A program made the position numbers and the translations under genes. A stretch of 64,000 bases of DNA from Ashinkailepas kermadecensis (Eukaryota > Arthropoda > Thecostraca > Neolepadidae), in contig JAOTOM010003989.1 in NCBI GenBank assembly GCA_034440615.1, forward strand, positions 124,001 through 188,000, written 5' to 3'. Below the pieces are notes generated by a model. That model was not told the DNA's origin, made no database searches, and saw only the letters and a program-made list of their open reading frames with translations. Of this stretch, positions 32,200-43,796 are shown in pieces (position 1 is the first letter of the stretch; each line of letters opens with the position of its first letter).

Positions 32200-32640
32200 G
32201 ATGTCAATGTGTCGAACTTAAATGACCGGCTTGTCCCGCACAGAGCTAATAGAACTGGTCTCAAATGCGTGCATAAAAGCTATAGCCAGTGGTGGCGCGC
32301 ATCGATTGCCCATCGCAACCCCCTTCAACTGTTTGAACGCCAAATCGCCAAATCGTAACAAATTATTTGTAAAGATGTGCTGTATGACTTGGTCCAGTCA
32401 TATGTACGCACTCTCGGTAATCTACGAGAAGCAGTTCATGCATTCATTCATTCATTCATTCATCAACCGTTCATTATTCATCAATTCATTCATTCATTTT
32501 TCATTTCTTCTACTATTTTGAAGTATCGGGAACGTTTTCTCCCGTTCACCCGTTATGCTAGGCATTGGTATGTCAGATTGCACGCTGTGCTGAGGGTGAG
32601 CCATGTATGAGAGAGTATTACAAATTTTGGACTTGCTACT
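32200..32640 (+). pseudogene. Inverted partial copy of the second Penelope-like element
   Basis: At 32550-32640 the + strand repeats in inverted orientation the 3' coding end of the element at 31271 (shared RLxxVLRVSHV and stop, CATGTATGAGAGAG). At 32222-32300 LSRTELIELVSNACIKA may be a reverse-transcriptase remnant. A (CATT)n tract at 32430-32505 lies between them. It repeats the inverted-pair layout seen at 1-2.6 kb. Confidence 0.55.
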
Positions 32641-33045
32641 TGTCGAGCTGTATGTAAAAATGTATGCAGCATATATTTTGGATGATGTTTATATCGAATT
32701 TTCTTCTGTTAAAGGAAGGTCGACAATTTGATTTCCACAATCCAATGATGAAGCATCAGAGGATGAAAGCCGTTCTCGAAGTTCTTAATCAATCATTGAG
32801 GGGGGCGCCACATGAGGTCCAATGTTAAAACCCACAATGATTTGGGAGAGGGACAAGGCCCCACCAAAAGTATACAAATTGACACATATGCGGCTGAGAT
32901 GTAAGGAAAGACAGCATTCGCTCCCTTGCCTGAGCTCCAAGATGGCAAATCAAGTACAAGACTGCACGGCGTATGTATTTACTCATCTACAACAGCTTGC
33001 ATCATGAGTTAAGATTTGTATGCGCGAGATCCGTGACGGCGTTAG
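32641..33045. other. Unassigned spacer
   Basis: Holds a short GGGGGGCGCC...CCACCAAAAGTATACAAATTGACAC phrase that also occurs in intron 3 near 7730-7785, but no gene. Confidence 0.35.
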
Positions 33046-33510
33046 CAGCAGCCGGGCATAGCGGCAGCAGCGGCAGTACAGGCGACGGCGGCAGCAGAGC
33101 CAGGGATGGCAGCGGGAGCTGCAGCGGCAGCAGCGGCAGTACAGGCGACAGCGGCAGCAGAGCCAGGGATGGCAGCGGGAGCTGCAGCGGCAGCAGCGAC
33201 AGTACAGGCGACAGCGGCAGCAGAGCCAGGGATGGCAGCGGGAGCTGCAGCGGCAGCAGCGGCAGTACAGGCGACAGCGGCAGCAGAGCCAGGGATGGCA
33301 GCGGGAGCTGCAGCGGCAGCAGCGACAGTACAGGCGACAGCGGCAGCAGAGCCAGGGATGGCAGCGGGAGCTGCAGCGGCAGCAGCGACAGTACAGGCGA
33401 CAGCGGCAGCAGAGCCAGGGATGGCAGCGGGAGCTGCAGCGGCAGCAGCGGCAGTACAGACGACAGCGGCAGCAGAGCCAGGGATGGCAGCGGGAGCTGC
33501 AGCGGCAGCC
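33046..33510 (+). repeat. 63-bp minisatellite, in-frame 21-codon unit
   Basis: About seven units of GGCAGCAGAGCCAGGGATGG, CAGCGGGAGCTGCAGCGGCA, GCAGCGGCAGTACAGGCGAC and AGC. It is open in all frames (Ser/Gly-rich, Ala-rich, or Cys/Arg-rich on the - strand). No flanking exon is recognisable. Confidence 0.96.
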
Positions 33511-33552
33511 GGCTGTAGCGCCTACAGTCAGTGTTTCCTTGCCCTGAAAACA

Positions 33553-33730
33553 GGGGTGTTGTTTTATATACTTTTGAGGAGGCAAGTGTCCCCTCAATGT
33601 TGGCTTCCCCCCTCCAAAAAAAACTTTTAACATGGGGCCTATATAGTGTACCTCCCCCTCAATTCACTTGGACCTGCCCACAGCCTTCATGCATTTTGCC
33701 CCCAATCATTTTCAGAAATCGATAGCTGTG
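33553..33730 (+). repeat. Dispersed repeat, relative of the 12.3-13.9 kb element arms
   Basis: GGTGTTGTTTTATATACTTT, GAGG, CCCCTCAATGTTGGCTTCCC, ACATGGGGCC and CTTCATGCATTTTGCCCCC follow the same order as the inverted-repeat arms at 12.3-13.9 kb. It may be a solo arm. Confidence 0.7.
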
Positions 33731-34703
33731 TCAGGAAATGTTATTGATAGGTAAAACCCAAAACCCATATTTTTTCTTATTTGTTATATATTTGGTTATC
33801 TTTCTTGATGTGTATTCAATTTTTGTCAGTTTCAATTGGCCAGGGGTTAAGAAATGTCATGAAATAAAATTTCACAAGGTTATCTTCTCACAATCACAAA
33901 CTTGTGCCGATGCTATCACAAATGTATTCCCTGGACTTCTGCGATGTAAAAAAATGTTTCAGAAAGTAAATTTATGTCTCACAGTTTATGAGATACAGGC
34001 CGTAGAAGGGAACCACTTTTCGTGACCTCTCAAAACTGCCACAGACTATAACTCGAAAAACCGTTTGAGAGATCGGCATAGAAATTGCACAGGCGAGTTC
34101 GCAGCACTTGGCCACCGTAGAAGCCAGTTTTCATAAAAATCTGAGAGATGAGGGTGAAAATCGCTGCTCGATCTGTTATGGAATGCCCCAGCTGTCAGCC
34201 ACCATCTCCCGGCGCCACGGCAGTTGCTGCAGATATCCAAGAATGCCGGTCTAAAGTGTTAATAATGCGCACCAGTGGTCACAGCAACGGCGAATAGGCT
34301 CTACCCACACCACTGCCAAGGTGACTGTCACCACCTTTTTACATCATGAGAGTTATGCAGAGTGGAGGGTGAGTTTTGAGGCGTGCCGGACCATATAGGT
34401 CATTTGCGCCTCATTTAAAGCGAGTGGGTTTTGGAAGCATGTCTAAGGTAAGTGTAAAAATGGCAGGGTGCCGGCATTAGCCTATTCTTGTCGAAAAGCA
34501 CCAAAGGATATTTACCGTGCGACAGGGAGCTAATTGTCCACAATGCATATCACGCCGGTCGCCGCGTGTTAGATGTTAGTAGTGGTCAGCAACAGCATGC
34601 TTTCATGCAGGATTGTGTGTGAGATTAGTACGGTGTTCTGCAATCCGGCTCACCTACGTCCGTTGTACACTCGGTCTCGTTGAGATGTTCCACCCTACTC
34701 CAA
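33731..34703. other. Unassigned spacer
   Basis: No gene is supported. The 95-codon frame at 33738 has no recognisable domain. Confidence 0.4.
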
Positions 34704-35165
34704 GCATGGGTGGCTCACTAGGAACGTAGGCTGTGACGCTGCACACCAAAAATTACTGGTAGGCTGCGCCGTTTCACAGTTATGCGTTGCGTGACAGTCT
34801 GCCAGCTTCGCCACCGGCCAGCGTCCGAGCCATAGGAATTCGCGTTTGTGGTCGTCACGCGACCATTTGCCCTGCAGCCATGCAGTGGTAAACACGGGTC
34901 TTCCCTGTTGCCGCCTTGCATTCCTCTGTCGGCGAAACAACATTGGCAATTAAACGAGCAGGTTACTGGACTTCTGTCGATAAGCAACAATTGATAGCTG
35001 CGGATTTTTTTACTTCAGCAACACAGAATGAGCAGGAAAGGTTGGAAAAAGCTCAGTTGCAAAGATGTAGCGAAAGGAGATGGGAGGTTTATGATGTCAA
35101 TGAAGTATTCTCTGGCCCCAAAATAATAATAGAATGTCCAACATTTATACGTTTTATAAATGTAG

Positions 35166-35476
35166 TTCGAACTCTTGCTGGGGTGGCGTTATGAACCAGG
35201 ATCCAATTGCTAAGAAGAGCTGGTTTCGTGAACCCTGGCCATGATTCCATGACTTACAGTTTTAAAGTCTAAATTTGGCAAAGCGCTTCACGTGCCGTCA
35301 ATACACCGACACGGCGACCCCGGCAGCTCGCTCTCGACCTCATCGTGCCAATTGCGAACTGACCCTCCTAGCCGGGAACTAAAAGAGAGCACGCGAAGCG
35401 ACTCGAACCCAGCATTGCCAGGACAGCGGAGATGGGTGCACGACAGCGCTCTAGCCAACTAAGCTACCGAGGCGGC
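35166..35476 (-). mobile_element. tRNA-derived SINE, left arm copy
   Basis: Read on the - strand: head GCCGCCTCGGTAGCTTAGTTGG (A box) and GGGTTCGAG (B box, 35399-35410), a body with CGGCTAGGAGGGTCA, and a 3' part AATTGGATCCTGG...CACCCCAGCAAGAGTTCGAAC. It is homologous along its length to 36217-36533. Confidence 0.8.
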
Positions 35477-35751
35477 AAGTCACAGGGAGGCACTTGCTTG
35501 CTTAATTCAGATTCATTGACAAGTCAATTAGTTACTTGATTAAATTGCATCTACTTCATTGAGAATCACATGTTTTAGAGCGCAAGGAATGTGTTGCATG
35601 ATATCATATTATTTATTGCATATGTTGTGCACTGTACTGCAAGCGACATATTCAGAATTCCGTGGGGATAATGTATTTCTTCACTCAGACACCATCCAAC
35701 TATTTTACCATACAAAGATCCTACTTTTTATGAAGCAATATTTCTGGCACT

Positions 35752-35829
35752 CTTCTCGAACTCTTGCTGGGGTGGCTTTATGGACCAGGATCCAATTGCT
35801 AAGCAGAGCTTGTTGTGTGAATCCTGACC
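35752..35829 (-). mobile_element. SINE 3' fragment in the inverted-repeat centre
   Basis: Matches the last 75 bp of the two full SINEs (CTTGCTGGGGTGGC, GGATCCAATTGCTAAG) without a tRNA-like head. Confidence 0.8.
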
Positions 35830-36216
35830 TATAAATAAATAAGAATAAGAAGAACGGAGACATACAATTATAAGAATATATAAGAACGGAGAGAAATAAT
35901 GTATCTTATTGGATAAATAAGAAGAACGGGCGACCCGGTTACATTTCGTGCTGAAGCAATATAAACTAAACATGTATTATGGTAAACTAATTAGATGGTA
36001 TCCGTTTGAAGAAATATTTTATTTGCGCATAGATAATCTAAATATGTCGCTTGAAATATAGCGTACAATATATACAATAAATAATTCATATCATACAACA
36101 TATGCCGCATGCTCAACAACGCGTGAATATCAATGAAACAGATGTAATGTAAGTAAGTAGTTAATCGATTCATCAATGAATCTGAATTAAGCAAGCAAGT
36201 GCCGCCTTGGGATCCA

Positions 36217-36533
36217 CCGCCCCGGTAGCTCAGTTGGCTTGGGCACTGGCCTGCGCTGGTCTCTCCTGTCCTTGAAAGGCTGGGTTCGAGCCGCTTCACG
36301 CGCTTGATTTTAGCCACTGGCTAGGAGGGTCAATTGGCAACTGGCACGATAATGTGGAAAAGCGAGCTTCCGGGGTGGCCGTGTGAATGTATTAGCGGCA
36401 CGTGAAGCATTTTGCCAAATATCTACTGTAGAACTGCAATCAATGGATCGGGTGATTCGGCTAGGGCTCAAGCAAGGTCTGTTTAGCAATTGGATCCTGG
36501 TTTATAAAGCCACCCCAGCAAGAATTCGAACTA
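36217..36533 (+). mobile_element. tRNA-derived SINE, right arm copy
   Basis: A box GGTAGCTCAGTTGG, B box GGGTTCGAGCC, the GGCTAGGAGGGTCAATTGGC body and the CACCCCAGCAAGAATTCGAAC end mirror the left arm copy. Pol III transcription, if any, would run away from the inverted-repeat centre on both sides. Confidence 0.8.
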
Positions 36534-36979
36534 AAGTTCTAAAAAGTGTAAAAGTTAGAAATTATGTTATTATTGTAGGGTAGGAGAATCCTCCGTTGAC
36601 ATCATAAAATTCCCCTCTCCTTTCGCTACATCCTTTCCAACCGAGCTCCTTCCAACACTTCAAGCTCATTCTGTGTTGCCGAAGTCCGAAATCCACAACG
36701 ATCAAACTCTGCTTGTCTACAGAGGTCGAGTGGTGGACCGATCGCTGAACTGCCAATGTTGTTTGGCCGACTGAGGAATGCAAGGCGGGAACAGCATAGT
36801 GTTTCTCACTGCATGGCTGCAGGGCAAATGACCACCTGATGACCGCACAAGCGAATACCTACGGCTGACCAGTGGTGAAACTTGCGGACTGTCACGCAAC
36901 GCATAACTGTGAAGCGGCGCAGTCTACCAGTAATTATTTGTGTGGAGCAGCACAGCCTACGTTCCTAGGGGCCAGCCAT

Positions 36980-37329
36980 AGTTAAGGGTACCCCCGAACA
37001 TCCTACCGATACCGAGTGTACCTCTGGGTAGCCGTTTTACGCTATGAATTGCAGGGAAACCTGGCTCATCTACGTCCGATGGCACCTGTTTATGGTGCAA
37101 TGGGGTATTACCTATTTCCAATGGATAATCGCTTTACGTTATGTTAATTTTAAAGCAAGTCGACTCATTTACGTCCGATGGCACCGCAAGGTAGCCATTT
37201 ATTTCGAATGAAAAATAAATCAGGTTACCATTTATTTCGAATGGGAGAAGGGAATCGGCTCGTGTACTTCCGATGCCATTTGTGGATGGCTATTTACGTT
37301 ATTCCTATGAGTGTATGCGCGGGCATGCA
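36980..37329 (-). other. Possible 3' UTR of the Jockey-like LINE
   Basis: Contains imperfect short repeats (CTACGTCCGATGGCACC, ACGTCCGATGGCACCG, CCATTTATTTCGAATG) after the LINE coding end. The element's exact 3' boundary is not visible. Confidence 0.35.
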
Positions 37330-38270
37330 TTGCCTGTTTGAGTGCGTGTTAAAGTGCGTGTTGGTGGTGTAGTGTCTGCAATGCCCCTGCTATCTACAGT
37401 CTAGCAGGATGTGACTTATGCTTAATGTGGTGTTGCAGGTGTCGCAGTGAAGTGTTGTATATTGGTGACTCTCTAGTTGAGGCTGTGTTAGTTTTGTGCA
37501 ACCGGTTCTAAGTCTAGTGAAGATGACTTCCTTTTGAAGGTGTGATTGATTTGATGTGTCATATGGGCCTACCGTTGGTTTGATGTCGTGGGTGTGGTTC
37601 GAGCGGTGAGGTGTAGAGTAGTGTTGTGTCCATGTGTCTTGGTGATGCTTATTTATGTGACGTTGTAGGTGTGCTTTGCTTAGGAGGTAGGAGTGCTTAG
37701 GTCTACCGAATGTACTGGGATAAGTAGCCGATGCCGATCGGCTTGCTTTGCCAGTCGAGCTACTTGCTCGTTTCCTGGGATGTTGGCGTGGACCGGAATC
37801 CAGAGAATGGAAAAGTTGTTCACGTTACGTGCCACGACTTGTTGGATTCGATCCATGACTGGTAGTGGGCAGTCGTGTTGCTAATTGACTAAAGGACTGA
37901 TTTGGAATCTGACCAAATTACCACGTTTCTTGTTTTACGCCTCTTTAGAAGGCGTAAACTCAGGTCTGGTCTAGTGATGCCTACTTTGACTTCGTGCTTT
38001 CACCGATCTGTGAATACGAGTGTTTTGTGATTGTTGACATCGGTGAATTTGTTGAAGGTGCCAAGAATATCCGCCGATGTGATGTCCGAGTTCTTTTCCA
38101 AGAGCAAGTACTCGACCTTTGGTTGACTGAGGATCCAGAATGACCTAATTGGCGATTGGGCTGCAGTGGTTAGCATTGTGCGGTTAAAATATAAAACCTG
38201 GAAGATCTGAAAGGGCCGTTGCTATTTCAGCACAAAATAGTGACAGTTTGCGACCAGATCTGCTCTTGTC
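37330..38270 (-). pseudogene. Jockey-like LINE: RNase H and C-terminal zinc region
   Basis: On the - strand TLVFTD (about 38020) starts the RNase H domain. The block ILWIPVHANIPGNE at about 37790 is its late motif, which in intact enzymes reads W-x-P-G-H with a catalytic His. The C-terminal end shows TRLRTGCTKLTQPQL and CDTCNTTLSISHILLDC, the Cys-x2-Cys...His...Cys finger found at the end of Jockey-group ORF2 proteins. Stops and frame changes occur. Confidence 0.75.
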
Positions 38271-40103
38271 TATCTGCCAGGCTTAGGGCGTCGCTGTGCC
38301 GGACGATTCTTTTTAGTGAATCTGATTTTAATGTAGTATTGGAACAGATATTGTGTCCTCCTGAAGCCGAGGAGAGGCATGTCTGTGTCTAGTAGAAGAA
38401 TGCCTATCGGTGTGGCACTGAGAGGTCCTGTGGCTGCTCTGATGCAGTTGTTTGAATGGTTTCTAGCTTTTTGCTCAGTGTTGGTGAAATTGTAGCAAAG
38501 ATGATGTTGTATTCTAGGATGAGTCGTATGAATGACTTGTAGATTCGCACGAGTGTTTTCCTGTCTCCGCCCCAGTATGTGACTGCAGGTGCACGGAGAA
38601 GGTTGACGCGCTTCGCGCATCTCTTTGAGATGGCAGTGGTATGTGTGCTGAGGCTAATGTTTTGGTCCATGTTTACTCCTAAGAACTTGAAGCCTTTCAC
38701 CTGTCTGATGGCTTTGCCGTCGATGTTAAGGAAAGTTGTGGGAGGCGACTATATATGACTGCCACCGACATTTTATGTGGACATGGTGAAGCCCCAAGTT
38801 TTGCACCACTTTGCTATGTGATCTTGAGTTGTTTTAATGGTTTTCTTAGCATTTAAGAGGATTTTTTGTTGTTGTTCAAATGGCTATGTCGTCCGTGAAA
38901 AGTGAATATTGAAGTAATGTGTCGGTATGACCAGCAAGTATGTCGTTAATCTTGATGAGGAATAGGCTCGGCGAGAGCATGCTCCCCTGTGACAGGCCCT
39001 GATCCTGAGGTGTGCTGCTTGATGTGACGCTGCCGCATCTGACCTTATGGAGCCTATGTCTGCAGAAGTTGAGAATGAAGCTTGTATGTGTCCGCATAGG
39101 CCGATCTTCTGGAGTTTGTATATTAGTGCGGACTTGTGTACGCCGTCGAATATGGCAGTGCCGTCTAAGCATGAAACTATTGTTCTACGCTTGATGCATA
39201 GCCCACCTTTGATGTCATGCACTAGCCTAATGAGATTGTCTGTGGTCGAATTTTGAAGCTGCAAGCCGCACTGAAATTCGTCGAGCAGGTCGTTGCGTTC
39301 CCGAAATTTCCTCAACCGCGTGTTGACCATGCGCTCGACCAGCTTACTAGTGCACCAGCTGACTAGTGCACCAGCTGACTAGTGCACCAGCTTACTAGTG
39401 CACCAGCTGACTAGTGCACCAGCTGACTAGTGCACCAGCTTACTAGTGCACCAGCTGACTAGTGCACCAGCTTACTAGTGCACCAGCTGACTAGTAAGTG
39501 AGATAAGGCACCATGCTCGACCAGCTTACTAGTGCAGCTAGTAAGTGAGATAAGCCCATGCCCTACCAGCTTACTAGTGCAGCTAGTAAGTGAGATAAGC
39601 CTATGCCCTTTTGGAGTGGAACGATCTTTGTGCGGCTTTGGTAATGGGATGACTACACTTTCCCGCTAAGTAACAGGAAAGGTGTGGCTTAGGTACATAT
39701 CGTTAATGACCGCCATTCAGAACGTTAGATAGTTTTTGCTGAGATGTTTGAAAAACTGGTAATGAACGTCGTCCGGTCCAACCGACATGCTTCCACACTT
39801 GCTGAGGGTAAGGTGCAATTCGTCCATAGTGAATGATTAGTTGTAGTCTTCTGTGTTGTTAGAGTTGAAGTTTGTATTGAAGACAAGTGCACCCAGAGAT
39901 TTTACTATGGTTGTGTCGTAGGTGTTGTCGTCAGAGACTCTGGCGTAGTGTAGTTTAAAATGGTCTTCGACTTGTTGTGGGTCAGTGATGTGTTATCCTC
40001 TCACCGTCAGCTGGGGAAAGGGGATTGATGGTGGGAGTTTCAGGTTGAACCGCTTTATCAGGTCTCAGATTCTGCCGGTAGGGGTGAACAGGAGTGTAGG
40101 ATC
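38271..40103 (-). pseudogene. Jockey-like LINE: reverse transcriptase
   Basis: RT motifs in order on the - strand: TMDELHLTLSKCGSMSVGPD at about 39825; a block around VVIPLPKPHKDRSTPKGHR; LISLTSC with the minisatellite 39338-39600 inserted; KLVERMVNTRLRKF; FQCGLQLQNSTTDNLIRL; LSQGSMLSPSLFLIKINDI; catalytic FTDD at about 38895, both Asp kept; and thumb KGFKFLGVNMDQNISLSTHT. Frameshifts separate several blocks. Confidence 0.85.
39338..39600 (-). repeat. 16-bp and 57-bp tandem expansion inside the RT
   Basis: About ten units of GACCAGCTTACTAGTG/GACTAGTGCACCAGCT type are followed by two larger units containing GTAAGTGAGATAAG. The seed is the LINE's own coding sequence for the SCTSKLV block, so the array arose by duplication in place. 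Confidence 0.95.
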
Positions 40104-40108
40104 CTATT

Positions 40109-40891
40109 CAGTTGGGAGGGCTCCAGCCCCCCCCCCACACACCCCCGCCCCACAACTTCCAGCTCAGCCCCTAACTTGGCAGCCAGTCCCCTCCCCAACT
40201 TTGGAAGTAAAAAGAAACATAATTAAAAATTCCATCGAAAATTCCATGAAAAAAAATCAAACAATGCTGCATAAATGTCGAGCATGACATACTACTCGTG
40301 TTTAACCTAGATAGGTGCAAGATTGCCCAAAATGTATAATGAGTGGTGACGATATTCTCGCGGTTCTTCTAGGTATTCTTTAGTATTGGTGGTGACTGTC
40401 CTCTTTGATAAATTGAAATAGTACAAGCAATCCTATTTTAATTTTTTTTTTCTCAAATCGAAAAGCACACTGGTCATTTAGCACTGATCGTAATGTAGAG
40501 TTTTCTATGATGGTTACACGTTATTTCTTTTTGTTCTGTTTAATCCGTTTTGATCGATGGAAATTTGAAGTAACATATATGAACATCATAAAAACAATAA
40601 TGAAATTAGGCACAATGTGAAGCGATAGGGGATTAAGTCGTTTCGGCACTAGGTGGATTCTCCATATTCGGTAGTAGTTTTCGATTAACCATTTCTGGAT
40701 TATTTTGTACCCGTATAAGCTATGTTTATAAAAAAAACTGGGAAAAGGAAAATAATACATATGAAATTAGTGTTCTTTTTCAAGATTGCAAAATATAGTG
40801 ACCCAAATCCGAGAAGAAATTGGTATTTCGGGGTACCCTAGGTTCATCGACCCAGGGCTGAGCCGCTCCCCCCCCCCTCCCTCCTCAACTG
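40109..40891. mobile_element. 0.8-kb insertion in the Jockey-like LINE
   Basis: The LINE linker ([14 protein letters not shown], ending near 40905) and the downstream part (TLLFTPTGRI, starting near 40103) are adjacent in related elements but separated here. The intervening DNA begins CAGTTGGGAGGG and ends in the inverted counterpart of CAGTTGAGGAGGG, with poly-C runs just inside. It is non-coding and AT-rich within. No target duplication was found. Confidence 0.6.
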
Positions 40892-41004
40892 CTCTTGAGG
40901 CCTTTCGCCCCTGGGGGTAAACCTATAGAATTGTGACGTGAAGGACTCCCAACAGTTTTGGCGTGCTGTTGGAATTGTGTACTGGCATTGTTTTTGGCAC
41001 TGTC

Positions 41005-41263
<259 letters not shown>

Positions 41264-41790
41264 TAGGGTGGTCCAAAAAACACAATTTTGGAAATTTGTC
41301 TTGCCATGATGTTGTTCTTGTTCCAATTGGTGATACACGTAATCGAGTGAATTATCGCTCCAATCGGAGAATATTTAGAGGTCCCCCGAAGAAGAAGTAA
41401 ACAACAAAAAACTTCAAAAAAAGGAAAGAAGCTCACAAAGAATAAAGATGTCCGTGTCATCCCGAGTATTGGTATATCCATACTACCTACTTTTACATAT
41501 ATGATTATACTTTGTGCAGGGTTCACTGAAGATAATGATGGTAATTTTGGATGTCATTAATTTGGTAAGGTAACTACCTAAAAGAAAGTTGTAACATATA
41601 CAATATTTGGATTTAGACAACATCTTCATCTCAAGGTTAATATAAGCAAAACATTGTTGTTGTTTGATCAATAAGTACTGTTATTCCTTTCCGTTTGAAC
41701 ACTTGTACAGTGAAAGCAACACTGGCAACTAAATAATGTAAAATGAATAATGAATGTGCATAATGAAAATAAAGGTAATACACTATCCTT

Positions 41791-43066
41791 TTACTCCATA
41801 TATGCTGCTTTGGAGGTGGAAGGCTTCTCCTTCCTGTGCTTGGCCACCACTTTCAGGAGGTACTGTTGCTGGACCTCGTCCTTGGTGATGATCGAGTTGA
41901 AGGAGGTGGCCAAGGCGATACCTCTCTCCGCCGCGTCGTTGACTACCTTCATCTGCGAGACGTTCCTCTTCATGTCCAGGAAGGTGGCCTCAGTCTCCCA
42001 TGTCTCGGGACTCTTCTCCAAGAGGGTTCCCACTTCTTCCTCCCGTCCAGGAAGAAGGCTATCCAGGGTCCTCCTAGTCCTGGAGGTCACGAGGTCCTTC
42101 AGGTCAATGTCCGGGGAGAACCTCTTCCCGTCCAGTCGCTTGAGGCCTTTTCTCTCACGTCTGAACAGGTTCCTGACCATGGCCTCCTTCTCCTCATTGC
42201 TGATTCTCTCGTCCATGAAGGACAGAGCCACAAGGTCCTCCGAGACGTACCAAAGGTGACGACGGAAGGCTTTGAGCGCCACGTCCGCCACCCTTGGTTT
42301 GGGGATCCCTCGAGAGAGGTCTCGCATGAACAGGAGGTCGTTGAGGGGAGCTCGTTGAGGGACCATGGCCTCATTCCACTTTGTGGCGTACAGGAGGGCC
42401 ACGAAGAGGGAAATGTCCTCCATGGCCTGCAGGTCGTGAGCGGTCAGCTTTACTTGACCTCGGAAGAGGAAGACCTTCAGAGCGTGAATTCCCTTGGCCA
42501 TCCACCTGGCTTGGTGGAAGGCACCTGGGGCCCGGAACCTGTAGTCTTTCTCGAGGTCTCCTCCCAAGAACAGGTACGAGAGCCAGAGGAGTTCTTCGTA
42601 GTCCTCCCTCGGGTGAGTGCCGCTCTCCAGAGCACTCTTCAGCTCGTGGAGGGCTCGCTCCCTGTGCTCTGAGAGCTCCCCGGTCAGAAGAGCATGGAGG
42701 CTATCTTTTTCCATGGCAGAGCTCCAAGAAGACTGGTCAATTAAGCTCCAACGATCCCTAAATCGAATGAAGAGAGGGATGTTCGGTCCTCGGGAGGGTC
42801 CGTAGGAGCTCTTGAACACGTCCCCCATGACGACCTCCAGCACGTGGTGTCGGCAGGCCACCCAGAGGAGCTCGCGTCCAAGGCCTTCCTGGATCTTCAC
42901 GCAGGCTCCTTCATACAGCCCCGTGTTTGATGCCGTCGTGTCGAACACCAAGCCCTGAACTCTGGTCTGCAACTGAGCCTCCGAGATCGCCTTGAGGACA
43001 GCCTCTCCCTGAGCCGTGCCTGTGCTGCGGGGTATCTTGGGGACTCCCAGGAGATGTTCCCTCCCC
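41791..43066 (-). pseudogene. hAT-like transposase, catalytic and C-terminal part
   Basis: This open frame of about 424 codons begins EHLLGVPKIPRSTGTAQGEA and contains VFDTTASNTG, followed 19 residues later by WVACRHHVLEVV. This pairing resembles the second catalytic Asp and the CxxH motif of hAT transposases. The C-terminal end includes VNDAAERGIALATSFN, a block I recall from a large family of uncharacterised invertebrate proteins, and ends in Lys-rich sequence. It is out of frame by one with the upstream piece; the shift lies in the G-rich stretch at about 43064-43072. The frame is otherwise clean, so the damage is recent or a sequencing error. Confidence 0.8.
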
Positions 43067-43796
43067 CAGCCGTGACCAGGATGGCGATTCGGTCGACCTG
43101 GTCCTTGCCCGACAGGTCAGGAAGTAACTTCCCGTCCCAGTGGACAAGGACAGGAATCCCATCCGGAATGTTTATCGTTTCCGACTTGGCGATGGCCTCC
43201 CGATTCCTGATTCTGTGACGTCGGATGGTGCTGCGAGACAAAGAGAGACTCCCCAGGTCCTGTCCGGATGCCGATGCAAATGCTCCCATCGTCCCCATCG
43301 CCACCCGGTCCGAGACCTTGAACCGATCCAAGGTGGAGGTGATGTCCGCAGAGAGCAAGGCTGTGGATTTTGCTCCCTCGACTTTACTCCGTTTCGGGTG
43401 ACTGTGACCGGTGAAGTCTACATCACTGTCGTCTGTTTCCCCGGCGGCGGAGGACGAATACGAGGTCAGGCAGTCAGACGGTACGACGGAGGTCATGGCT
43501 TCCTTCTCCTTCTTCGAGCGATTCTTCCTCATCTCTTCTGCCCGCTCCCTCTTCTTCTTCCTCTCTTGGGCCTCAACTGTGACGCAGTCTAAGCCCGCCA
43601 TGGACGAGGTCGCTCGGTCCTCCCGCTGGCTGTGAAGAAAGGCTTTGTCCTCCTCCACGGTCATCCGATCGAGGGCATCACTGCTCGCCACGTCGAAGAG
43701 GTCCTCCAGGTCCCCCTTGAACATTTCCTCTTTCATACGGGCGGTCTCAGATGCCCGTTTCCGATGTTTTTGGAGGGACTCGTACTTGGCCACCAG
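43066..43796 (-). pseudogene. hAT-like transposase, N-terminal middle part
   Basis: Encodes VAKYESLQKHRKRASETARM, then FKGDLEDLFDVASSDALDRM and EEDKAFLHSQREDRATSSMA, a lysine-rich coiled region, and LVHWDGKLLPDLSG, leading to the frameshift. The first block continues directly from the end of the 44364-44119 piece once the 322-bp insertion is ignored (LLCL joined to VAKY). Confidence 0.8.

Larger units (their letters stand above)
34704..36979. mobile_element. Large inverted repeat with SINE modules in both arms
   Basis: The left arm (about 34704-35712) aligns by eye with the reverse complement of the right arm (about 35978-36979) over its full length. Shared landmarks are CTAGGAACGTAGGCTGTG, GTTATGCGTTGCGTGACAGT, the tRNA-like SINE, and GAATTAAGCAAGCAAGTG. 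The arms are clearly diverged, so it is an old event. The 265-bp centre holds another SINE 3' fragment. No transposase is seen, although related short frames (34916-35194 + and 36562-36783 -) start MHSSVG in both arms. Confidence 0.85.

Noticed and set aside
34916..35194. 92-codon frame in the inverted repeat as a gene
   Set aside because: A related frame exists in the other arm, but it runs straight into the SINE 3' end and has no known domain; treated as repeat content.
41836..42672. 278-codon + strand frame opposite the transposase
   Set aside because: Antisense shadow of a GC-rich coding region; it has no domain, and the - strand shows the FDTTASNTG and CRHH motifs.
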